From CAITSH01 sp945892985 (GTDB lineage: Bacteria; Pseudomonadota; Gammaproteobacteria; Burkholderiales; SG8-39): a stretch of 19,527 nucleotides of DNA. Of this stretch, positions 13,918 through 19,527 are shown one piece after another (the stretch's first letter is position 1; each line of letters begins with the position of its first letter). The position numbers and the translations under genes are program-made. The stretch spans positions 1 through 19,527 of the forward strand of contig CAMDDU010000063.1 of assembly GCA_945892985.1 (NCBI GenBank), in the 5' to 3' direction. The notes below the pieces were generated by a model, which worked only from the letters and a program-made list of their open reading frames with translations, made no database searches and was not told where the DNA came from.

Positions 13918-15120
13918 TCAGACCTTGTTCTTGGCGATGAAATCGGCGATGCGGCCAACACCGGCGCGTATCGCTTCGGGCGATGCGGCATAGGAGAAAC
14001 GGATGTGCTGGCCTTCGTCCGGAACGCGGGCGCCAAAGTGAATATCAGCCAACACCGCCACCCCCGCCTCGTTGAGCAGACGCTTGCGAAACTCCTCGGA
14101 ATCCCTGGCGCCGACCATATGGCAGGCTGCGGTGACGTTAGGCCACGCGTAAAACGCGCCACCGGGCGTGCGGCAGGAAATTCCCGGCACCTTGTTGAGC
14201 AGGCCGACGATGAGGTCGCGCCGGTCAAGGAAGGACTGGCGCATTTTTTCCGCTTCGGTTTGCGGACCGTTGAGCGCCTCGACCGCCGCCCACTGGCTGA
14301 TCTGCGAGGCGCAGGAATCGGTGTTGGTGACCCAGCGCACGAAATGCGGCGCCAGCACCGGGTTGGAGGCAAAGCCGATGCGCCAGCCCGTCATCGCCCA
14401 GGTCTTGGATGCGCCGTCGGAAATGATGGTGCGCTCATACATGCCCGGCAGCGCCGCGATGGACGCGAATTTACCCTGGTAGACCAGGCGCGAATAGATT
14501 TCATCGGCGTACACCCAGACCTGGGGATGGCGGCGCAGGATGGCGGCGACGGCCTCGAAGTCGGCGGGCGTGAGGCTGCCGCCGGTCGGGTTGTGCGGCG
14601 AATTGAGGATCAGCAGTTTGGTCTTGGGCGTGATCTTGGCCTCAAGTTCGGCCGGGTCGAAGGCAAAGTCGCGCGCCTCGCGCAGGTAAAGCGGCACCGG
14701 CACCGCACCGTGTGCGAGGATTTGCGATTCGTAAATGGGGAAACCCGGGTTGGGATAAATCACCTCGTCGCCAGCGCCGTAATCGGTGGTGCACAGGATG
14801 GCGTAGGCGATAAAGGGCTTGGCGCCGGCGCCGACCACCACGTGCTCAGGATCGATGCTGAGGCCGCGCATGGCGCCCATGTAACGCGCCGCCGCATCAC
14901 GCAGTTCCGCAATGCCGGCCGAGGCGGTGTAGCCGTGCTTGCCTTCTCGGATCGCCTTGACCGCCGCATCCTGTATGTTCACCGGCGTGTGAAAATCGGG
15001 TTGGCCGATGCAGAATGAAATGATGTCCTTGCCCTTGCGGATGAGGTCATTGACCTCGGCGAGCACCACGAATGCATTTTCGGTTCCGAGGCTGGCAGTA
15101 CGGCGGCTAAGGTTTGGCAT
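13918..15120 (-). CDS. PLP-dependent aminotransferase, class I/II (aspartate-aminotransferase-like)
   Basis: The 400-residue fold-type I aminotransferase has the substrate-loop GQPDF (39-43), NSPHNPTGG with Asn177, YADEIY with Asp206 pairing the PLP nitrogen, the Schiff-base Lys239 in SDGASKTWAMTGWRIGF, and Arg374 in HIRFSYA for the substrate carboxylate. The substrate cannot be fixed from sequence; aspartate, alanine or aromatic amino acids are candidates for this subgroup. The ATG at 15120 (MPNLSRRTASLG) fits the family start; the frame is open further upstream without a ribosome binding site. It is the first gene of a four-gene minus-strand unit ending with mnmA. Confidence 0.93.
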   Translation of the reverse strand: MPNLSRRTASLGTENAFVVLAEVNDLIRKGKDIISFCIGQPDFHTPVNIQDAAVKAIREGKHGYTASAGIAELRDAAARYMGAMRGLSIDPEHVVVGAGAKPFIAYAILCTTDYGAGDEVIYPNPGFPIYESQILAHGAVPVPLYLREARDFAFDPAELEAKITPKTKLLILNSPHNPTGGSLTPADFEAVAAILRRHPQVWVYADEIYSRLVYQGKFASIAALPGMYERTIISDGASKTWAMTGWRIGFASNPVLAPHFVRWVTNTDSCASQISQWAAVEALNGPQTEAEKMRQSFLDRRDLIVGLLNKVPGISCRTPGGAFYAWPNVTAACHMVGARDSEEFRKRLLNEAGVAVLADIHFGARVPDEGQHIRFSYAASPEAIRAGVGRIADFIAKNKV

Positions 15121-15268
15121 GGCGTCATCAGGACATGGAAAAGCAGGTATTTTACGCCAGCCAGCCACCGCGCCGCCGCCGGCGGTGGCGCACCTATCCT
15201 GCTTGCGGCATCATCCAAGCACCCGCTCAGCCGCCTCGAGCCTACCCCCTACTGTCAAGGCCTCTCCC

Positions 15269-16087
15269 ATGACACCCCAGCTCAAGGCGCCCGCCGGCGC
15301 CACCGACTGCCACATGCACGTCTACGATGACCGCTATACGCCGGTCGCGACCGCCCCGTTCATGCCACCGCATGCACCCATCGCCGCCTACCGCACAGTG
15401 CAGGCCGCGCTCGGGCTGGAGCGCGTGGTCGTGGTGCAACCGGCGGCCTACGGCTTTGACAACAGCTGTACGCTTGAGGCCATGGCCGCCTTCGGCGCCG
15501 GCGCGCGCGGCATCGCCGTAATAAAGCCGGACGTGGGCGAGGACGAGCTAAACCGCCTGGATCGCGCCGGGGTGCGCGGCGTGCGCTATTTCATGCTCAA
15601 GGGCGGGCTGCTGCCCTGGGAAAGTCTCGAAGCGATGGCCGCGCGCATCGCCCCGCTGGGCTGGCACATCAACCTGCAACTGGACGGCCGCGAGCTGCCA
15701 AAGCACATCGAAATGATCCGGCGCCTGCCCGGCAACCTGGTGCTGGACCACAACGGCAAGTTCCTCGAGCCCGTGGACACCGCCAACGCCGCCTTCCACT
15801 GCCTGCTCGACCTGCTCGATGGCGGGCGCGCCTGGGTCAAGCTGGCCGCACCCTACGAAACATCAAAAATCGGGCCGCCCCGCTACGACGATGTCAGCAC
15901 GCTTGCGCGCGCGCTGATTAGCGCGCACCCGGAGCACTGCCTCTGGGCGAGCAACTGGCCCCACCCGAACCAGAACCCGCAACCGTCCAGCGCCGCCATG
16001 CTCGACCTGCTGCTGCACTGGGCCGACGACGATGCGACACGCCGGCGTATCCTGGTCGATAATCCTGCTCTCGTCTACGGCTATTGA
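15269..16087 (+). CDS. amidohydrolase, 2-pyrone-4,6-dicarboxylate lactonase / galactarolactone isomerase-like
   Basis: The 272-residue protein is a compact Amidohydrolase_2 barrel. It shows the strand-1 HxH as DCHMHVYD (His15, His17), QPAAYGFDN (57-65), NLQLDGRELP (135-144), VLDHNGKF (His161) and KLAAPYETS. At the end of strand 8, LigI-type hydrolases have an aspartate in a TDWPH motif; here it is ASNWPH, with Asn229. Loss of that general base has been used to explain why galactarolactone isomerase isomerises rather than hydrolyses lactones, so a lactone isomerase is a fair alternative to the usual hydrolase label. AAGG (15257-15260) precedes the ATG by 8 nt. The gene is followed 10 nt later by a transporter. 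Confidence 0.9.
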   Translation: MTPQLKAPAGATDCHMHVYDDRYTPVATAPFMPPHAPIAAYRTVQAALGLERVVVVQPAAYGFDNSCTLEAMAAFGAGARGIAVIKPDVGEDELNRLDRAGVRGVRYFMLKGGLLPWESLEAMAARIAPLGWHINLQLDGRELPKHIEMIRRLPGNLVLDHNGKFLEPVDTANAAFHCLLDLLDGGRAWVKLAAPYETSKIGPPRYDDVSTLARALISAHPEHCLWASNWPHPNQNPQPSSAAMLDLLLHWADDDATRRRILVDNPALVYGY

Positions 16088-16097
16088 AGGAACCCGC

Positions 16098-17063
16098 ATG
16101 CTCGTCAATTGCGTCGCCTACCAGAACGGCCTCAAGCTCGCCGACATCACCAAGCAGCAAATCAGCGACTACATCAGCCGGCCAGAATGTTTTGTCTGGG
16201 TCGCACTCGCCGATCCGGATGGCGGGGAACTGGGCGAGATGCAGGAAGAATTCGGGCTGCACGACCTTGCCGTCGAGGATGCGCTCTACGGGCACCAGCG
16301 GCCGAAATCCGAGGAATACGGCGACACGCTTTTTTTCGTCTTGCACATGGTAGAAGCGACTGAAGACGACCTGCACGTCGGCGAGGCCGCTATTTTCATC
16401 GGGCGCAATTTCGTGCTGTCGGTGCGCAGCCGGACGCAAAAGGGTTTCTCCGAAGTTCGCGCACGTTGCGAGCGCGAACCCGAACTGCTGCGCCACGGCT
16501 CGGGCTACGTGCTCTATGCATTGATCGACGCGGTGGTGGACCGATACTTCCCCATCCTCGACAGGCTCGAGGAAGAACTGGAGGGTATTGAGGAGCGGAT
16601 TTTCTCCGGCGGCAACGCGCGCGCCAACATCGAGGCACTCTACGGTTTGAAACAAAAATTGATGACACTCAAGCACGCCGCCGCGCCGCTGCTCGAGGCC
16701 GTGGGCAAACTGTACGGCGGTCGCGTGCCGCAGGCCTGCACAGGGCTGAACGACTACTTCCGCGACGTCTACGACCACCTCGGACGACTCAACCAGTCAA
16801 TCGATTCCACGCGGGAGATGGTGATCACCGCCATTTCGGTCAACCTGTCGATGATCGCTGTCGGCGAGTCGGATGTAACCAAGCGCCTCGCCGCCTACGC
16901 CGCACTGGTTGCCGTGCCCACACTGATCGCCGGCATTTATGGCATGAATTTCGAACACATGCCGGAGCTCAAATGGGCCTATGGCTACCCGCTGGCGCTG
17001 GCACTGATGGTGGGCATCGATTGCCACCTGTTTTTCCGCTTCCGCAAATCCGGCTGGCTGTAG
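16098..17063 (+). CDS. corA: CorA-family divalent cation transporter
   Basis: CorA proteins are pentameric Mg2+ (or Co2+/Zn2+) channels in the inner membrane. The 321-residue protein has the large cytoplasmic N-terminal domain (DLAVEDALYGHQRPK.EEYG typical of the family), a long helix region, then two C-terminal membrane segments (about 262-281 and 296-314). The diagnostic GMN is at 282-284 in IYGMNFEHMPEL, and the chain ends in a basic tail (FRFRKSGWL). GAAGGA (16086-16091) precedes the ATG by 6 nt. It probably shares a transcript with the amidohydrolase; it converges with the persulfide dioxygenase gene. Confidence 0.94.
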   Translation: MLVNCVAYQNGLKLADITKQQISDYISRPECFVWVALADPDGGELGEMQEEFGLHDLAVEDALYGHQRPKSEEYGDTLFFVLHMVEATEDDLHVGEAAIFIGRNFVLSVRSRTQKGFSEVRARCEREPELLRHGSGYVLYALIDAVVDRYFPILDRLEEELEGIEERIFSGGNARANIEALYGLKQKLMTLKHAAAPLLEAVGKLYGGRVPQACTGLNDYFRDVYDHLGRLNQSIDSTREMVITAISVNLSMIAVGESDVTKRLAAYAALVAVPTLIAGIYGMNFEHMPELKWAYGYPLALALMVGIDCHLFFRFRKSGWL

Positions 17064-17086
17064 CGGCACGCGCAGAGCGTCGCCGT

Positions 17087-17782
17087 TCAGCCGTGCGGGA
17101 TTCCCAGCCGCCGATTGGCCGGAACCGCCACGTCAATGAGCCTTGGCTTGGGCAGGTGCAAATTGCCCATCAACTCGATGAACTGTCCGCGGCTCTTGCC
17201 GGCAAGCCGCGGATTATGTGCCTTTTCGCGGCCTATGGTCGACACCGTGAAGCCCTTGTAGTCGTGTCCCGGCCACACCTTGGTGTCATCGGGCAGGGTG
17301 AATAGTTTCTGCGTGATGCTGTCATAGAGCGCGCCCGCGTCGCCGCCCTGGAAGTCGGTGCGCCCGCACCCCATGATCAGCAACGCGTCGCCGGTGAACA
17401 GGTTGTCACGCCACAGGTAGCTGGCGCTTCCGGCGGTGTGCCCCGGCGTGTTAATCACGCGGATCGCCTCGTCACCAAAACGAATCAATTCACCGTTGAG
17501 AGCCTGCAGATCGGCCGCTACGATGTGGCAGCCGGCGGGCGCCACCGCAGTGGCGCCGGTCAGCTCGCGCAGCCGCCCCGCTGAGGTAACGTGGTCGGCG
17601 TGCGCGTGTGTTTCGATGGTGTAGCGCAACTTCAGGCCCTCGCGCTTTATCAGCGCAAGGTCACGCTCGGCCTGGGTGTCCACCGGATCGATCAACGCCG
17701 CCGCACGGGAGACCCTGTCGATCAGCAAATAGGTATAAGTGGACGATTCGGCATCGAACAACTGGATCATCGGCAGCGACAT
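17087..17782 (-). CDS. ETHE1-like persulfide dioxygenase (metallo-beta-lactamase fold)
   Basis: The 231-residue protein has the MBL metal motif ETHAHADH (His59, His61, Asp63, His64), His115 in NTPGHTAGS, Asp132 in FTGDAL and His173. The GCGRTDFQGGDAGALYDSI stretch and the later FTLPDDTKVWPGHDYKGFTVSTIGRE closely follow human ETHE1 and bacterial persulfide dioxygenases, which use one Fe(II) to oxidise glutathione persulfide to sulfite. The start at 17782 is preferred, since GAGGA lies 9 nt before it; the ATG at 17791 abuts that site. It lies 12 nt behind the CsoR-family gene on the same strand, opposite the DUF2892-transporter arm, which supports a role in sulfide/persulfide detoxification. 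Confidence 0.93.
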   Translation of the reverse strand: MSLPMIQLFDAESSTYTYLLIDRVSRAAALIDPVDTQAERDLALIKREGLKLRYTIETHAHADHVTSAGRLRELTGATAVAPAGCHIVAADLQALNGELIRFGDEAIRVINTPGHTAGSASYLWRDNLFTGDALLIMGCGRTDFQGGDAGALYDSITQKLFTLPDDTKVWPGHDYKGFTVSTIGREKAHNPRLAGKSRGQFIELMGNLHLPKPRLIDVAVPANRRLGIPHG

Positions 17783-17794
17783 GTCAAACATTCC

Positions 17795-18052
17795 TCAGGC
17801 AAGGCGCGCGAGCATTCCGGTTATCTCGCTCGCACGGTAAGGATGCTTGAGCGCATGTTGCTCGAGCATGCATCCGATCATCTGATAAAAAGCGCGGTCA
17901 AGCGCCTTGCGGCTGGCCGCCATCTGCTGGCCGACCTTTTCGCAATCATCGCCAGTCTCGATCATTTTTTGCAGGCCGCGCAACTGCCCCTCAACCCGCT
18001 TTAGCCGCAGGATCAGATCCTTGCGGTGCTTTTCTTCGAGCCGGTCCGCCAT
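17795..18052 (-). CDS. CsoR/FrmR/CstR-family transcriptional repressor
   Basis: The 85-residue all-helical protein has the family core RLKRVEGQLRGLQKMIETGDDC, with the sensing Cys37, and a second helix AASRKALDRAFYQMIGCMLE. In copper CsoR the other ligands stand at +25 (His) and +29 (Cys) from this cysteine, and in the persulfide sensor CstR a cysteine stands at +29. Here the second cysteine is Cys61 (+24), residue +25 is Met and +29 is His66. Copper sensing of the classic type is therefore unlikely; a thiol/persulfide sensor fits the neighbours. GGAGG lies 7 nt before the ATG. A CsoR-type operator lies in its own upstream region (18136-18157). Confidence 0.92.
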   Translation of the reverse strand: MADRLEEKHRKDLILRLKRVEGQLRGLQKMIETGDDCEKVGQQMAASRKALDRAFYQMIGCMLEQHALKHPYRASEITGMLARLA

Positions 18053-18131
18053 GCTTGCGCCTCCATTTCTTCAGTTGTCCGTCCGCCGCCGGTGGGCCAT
18101 CCTTGTGCTTTGGTTTTAAATTTAGAATTAT

Positions 18132-18160
18132 TTTATATACGGTAGGGGGTATGGTATAAT
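18132..18160. promoter_or_regulatory. divergent promoters sharing a CsoR-type operator
   Basis: On the plus strand TTTATA (18132-18137) and TGG-TATAAT (18152-18160) form a -35 and extended -10 with a 17-nt spacer, aimed at the DUF2892 gene. On the minus strand TATAAA (the same bases 18137-18132) can serve as -10, with TTATAC about 16 nt upstream as a weak -35, aimed at the repressor gene. The spacer holds TATACGGTAGGGGGTATGG: an ATAC/GTAT inverted repeat flanking a G tract, the usual form of CsoR-family operators. Binding there would block both promoters. Confidence 0.7.
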
Positions 18161-18273
18161 ACTAAGCTGCGGCCGTCAAGCAAGCATTAAGCGCAAGCTG
18201 CGCTGCCGGCCCGAGCCTGGCGCCCAAACCGTGTCGGCCGCCCAACGCGATTGGAAAGAAATCGGAGGCACAC

Positions 18274-18471
18274 ATGAAACTAAATGTCGGCGGTATTGAT
18301 CGCGCCCTGCGCGTTGTTGCGGGCCTCGCACTGACAGGTCTGGCCCTTACCGGAATGATCGGCGTCTGGGGCTGGATTGGCGTGATGGCGCTTGCCACCG
18401 GCTTGTTCAGCTTTTGCCCGCTCTACACCCTGCTGGGCGTGAGCACCTGCCCGCTCAAGGCTAAGACCTGA
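18274..18471 (+). CDS. DUF2892 (YgaP-like membrane domain) protein
   Basis: The 65-residue protein starts MKLNVGGIDRALRVVAG, the DUF2892 signature, and has two membrane segments (about 12-28 and 30-48). Cys48 in FSFCPLY and Cys59 in STCPLK are the conserved pair of this family. DUF2892 domains occur alone or fused to rhodanese (E. coli YgaP) and are common in persulfide regulons. GGAGG stands a few bases before the ATG. The leader from the promoter near 18155 is about 107 nt long and GC-rich, with GCGGCCG (18169-18175) pairing with CGGCCGC (18235-18241) and a smaller AGCGCA/TGCGCT hairpin inside. It is first of three co-directional genes. Confidence 0.93.
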   Translation: MKLNVGGIDRALRVVAGLALTGLALTGMIGVWGWIGVMALATGLFSFCPLYTLLGVSTCPLKAKT

Positions 18472-18489
18472 AACGCACGAGGATCACTG

Positions 18490-18915
18490 ATGCATAACTT
18501 CACCCCCTGGCCTGCCCTTGCCGGCGGCGCATTGATCGGCTTTGCGGCCGCGCTGCTGTTGTGGCTTAACGGCCGTATCGCCGGCATCAGCGGCATCGTC
18601 AACGGCGCAATGAATGGGCCCCGTGGCGACACCGCCTGGCGCGTGCTGTTCATTGTCGGCCTGATCGTCGGCGCGGGCACCTGGCTGTGGCTTGCACCGC
18701 CCGCCTTTATCGCGCGCAGCAACTATCCGTTGGGGCTCATCATTGCCGCGGGACTGCTGGTCGGATTCGGCACGCGGCTTGGTAGCGGCTGCACCAGCGG
18801 GCACGGCGTGTGCGGCATCGCACGCCTTTCGCCACGTTCTATCGCGGCGACCCTGGTGTTCATGGCCTTTGGCGCCGGCGCGGTGTTCGCGTTGCGCCTT
18901 GCCGGAGCGTTTTGA
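18490..18915 (+). CDS. pmpA: YeeE/YedE-family sulfur transporter half, PmpA-like
   Basis: The 141-residue membrane protein has about four membrane helices and the YeeE/YedE signature GFGTRLGSGCTSGHGVCG (92-109) with Cys101 and Cys108, followed by ARLSPRSIAATLVFM. Full YeeE proteins import thiosulfate through a cysteine relay; this is a half-size protein whose partner is the next gene, one base downstream. Such split pairs (PmpA/PmpB) are usual neighbours of persulfide dioxygenase genes and are thought to move a sulfur species across the inner membrane. GAGGA precedes the ATG. The transported molecule is not settled. Confidence 0.9.
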   Translation: MHNFTPWPALAGGALIGFAAALLLWLNGRIAGISGIVNGAMNGPRGDTAWRVLFIVGLIVGAGTWLWLAPPAFIARSNYPLGLIIAAGLLVGFGTRLGSGCTSGHGVCGIARLSPRSIAATLVFMAFGAGAVFALRLAGAF

Positions 18916-18916
18916 C

Positions 18917-19333
18917 ATGGGACGCAACCTCGCCGCCCTGACATCGGGCCTGCTCTTCGGCCTCGGCCTTGCCGTGTCGCAAATGGTCAACCCGAACAAG
19001 GTCCAGGCATTCCTCGACATCAGTGGCGAGTGGGACCCGAGCCTCGCCCTGGTCATGGGCGCCGCGCTGGTCGTGACCTCGATCGGTTTTCGCTTCGCGC
19101 TAAGGCGCAAAGCCCCGGTGTTCGGCGGCCGCTTTGCCCTGCCGGCGCTGGCGCAAATAGACCTCAAGTTGCTTGCCGGCGCGGCAATTTTCGGCGCCGG
19201 TTGGGGGCTGGCGGGCTATTGCCCGGGACCGGCGCTTGCCGCGCTGTCGCGACCGGGCCTGGAGGCGCCCGCCTTTGTCATCGCCATGTTCGCCGGCTCG
19301 CTGTTATGCCGCCTGCTGGTCGAGCGACGCTAA
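18917..19333 (+). CDS. pmpB: YeeE/YedE-family sulfur transporter half, PmpB-like
   Basis: The 138-residue protein begins one base after the pmpA-like stop (TGACATG), so translation is probably coupled. It has about four membrane helices, the block SQMVNPNKVQAFLDISGEWD (21-40), PSLALVMG after it, and the second YeeE-type motif GWGLAGYCPGPAL (95-107) with Cys102. Together with the preceding gene it rebuilds a full YeeE-like transporter. The frame is open far upstream, overlapping pmpA, but the ATG at 18917 is where homology begins. A 20-bp hairpin begins five bases after its stop. Confidence 0.9.
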   Translation: MGRNLAALTSGLLFGLGLAVSQMVNPNKVQAFLDISGEWDPSLALVMGAALVVTSIGFRFALRRKAPVFGGRFALPALAQIDLKLLAGAAIFGAGWGLAGYCPGPALAALSRPGLEAPAFVIAMFAGSLLCRLLVERR

Positions 19334-19338
19334 AATGC

Positions 19339-19381
19339 AATCGCCCGCAAAGCCGCGCCAGGCGCGGCTTTGCGGGCGATT
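19339..19381. terminator. 20-bp perfect hairpin after the transporter pair
   Basis: Bases 19339-19358 pair perfectly with 19362-19381 around a CAG loop (AATCGCCCGC...GCGGGCGATT). It lies five bases after the pmpB stop, so it is the likely transcript end. There is no real T tract after it, so it could also act as a 3' protective hairpin or as a palindromic insertion target for the IS30 element that follows. Confidence 0.75.
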
Positions 19382-19422
19382 TGCGAATTAAACCTCGAAG
19401 TGCAACATCCGGGCTTTAGAGG

Positions 19423-19502
19423 AAGGTGAGATGCCCCAGGGTGTACCTTTCTGTTTGCGAAGACGGATAGGAGCATCCCATGCGCTACAAGCATCTCACC
19501 TT
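19423..19502 (+). promoter_or_regulatory. inverted repeat enclosing the transposase start
   Basis: AAGGTGAGATGC (19423-19434) is perfectly complementary to GCATCTCACCTT (19491-19502), which is codons 4-8 of the transposase. The left arm region GATGCCCC (19430-19437) can instead pair, with one mismatch, with GGAGCATC (19470-19477), which contains the ribosome binding site. Either fold would hinder translation of transcripts entering from outside the element. Confidence 0.55.
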
Positions 19503-19527
19503 TGAGCAACGCTATCACATCGAGCTG
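19480..19527 (+). CDS. IS30-family transposase, N-terminal fragment (cut by window end)
   Basis: Sixteen codons are visible, MRYKHLTFEQRYHIEL, which match the conserved N-terminal start of IS30-family transposases (Y.HLT.EQRY.IE), the beginning of the helix-turn-helix that binds the terminal repeats. AGGAG at 19469-19473 precedes the ATG by 6 nt. The DDE catalytic domain lies outside the window, so whether the gene is intact cannot be seen. Confidence 0.85.
   Translation, partial: MRYKHLTFEQRYHIEL

Larger units (their letters stand above)
19385..19527 (+). mobile_element. left end of an IS30-family insertion sequence (partial)
   Basis: The window ends inside an IS30-type transposase gene starting at 19480, so the element's left end must lie between the hairpin (to 19381) and that gene. 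The exact left terminal repeat cannot be fixed with only one end in view; the start given is an estimate. The element continues beyond the window. Confidence 0.6.

Noticed and set aside
14005..15018. 337-codon ORF on the plus strand
   Set aside because: Antisense shadow of the aminotransferase gene with no recognisable domain.
15918..16778. 286-codon ORF on the minus strand
   Set aside because: Antisense to the amidohydrolase end and the CorA-like gene; no domain, no start signal.
18484..19167. 227-codon ORF on the minus strand
   Set aside because: Antisense to the PmpA/PmpB-like genes; Arg- and Ala-rich composition typical of shadow frames.
1..19527. CRISPR array, rRNA genes or phage genes
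   Set aside because: No regularly spaced direct repeats with unique spacers, no rRNA sequence and no phage structural gene were found.

Overview
The window reads as a chromosomal stretch of a GC-rich proteobacterium, most likely a betaproteobacterium with a respiratory and sulfur-oxidising lifestyle. This placement is inferred from the queA-tgt-yajC-secD-secF order, the E. coli-type PurB and NudJ-MnmA proteins, the two periplasmic c-type cytochromes and the persulfide genes. No rRNA or species marker is present, so the genus is open.

Layout. Positions 1-494 are visibly AT-richer, hold no convincing complete gene, and end at the 3' end of a tRNA-Leu(CAA) gene on the minus strand; this may be the edge of an accessory segment. 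From 618 to 6217 runs queA-tgt-yajC-secD-secF: queuosine tRNA modification, then the Sec accessory translocase subunits. Both gaps around yajC carry long imperfect inverted repeats built from GGGAAT/GGTGAAT-like units. Next come a cytochrome c' (6345-6803), a terminator, and a diheme cytochrome c (6925-7842), converging on purB (7880-9244, minus). A YibF-like GST, an unrecognised multi-pass membrane protein and a YceI-family periplasmic protein follow on the plus strand, closed by a bidirectional terminator.

The minus-strand block 15120-11802 is a tight unit: aminotransferase, nudJ, a secreted protein with a Cys/His/Asp arrangement, and mnmA, the last three overlapping by 11 nt each. On the plus strand an amidohydrolase related to LigI/galactarolactone isomerase is followed by a CorA-like transporter.

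The right end (17087-19333) is a divergent persulfide module: a CsoR-family repressor and an ETHE1-like persulfide dioxygenase go left; a DUF2892 protein and a split YeeE/YedE transporter pair (PmpA/PmpB-like) go right. The shared intergenic region has back-to-back promoters wrapped around a CsoR-type G-tract operator, so one repressor could control both arms. A 20-bp perfect hairpin closes the module, and the window ends in the first 16 codons of an IS30-family transposase whose start region can be folded into an inverted repeat.

Most interesting points: the CsoR-type control of the persulfide module, with an unusual cysteine position in the regulator; the uncharacterised secreted Cys/His/Asp protein coupled to mnmA; the repeat pair around yajC; and the IS30 leader structure.
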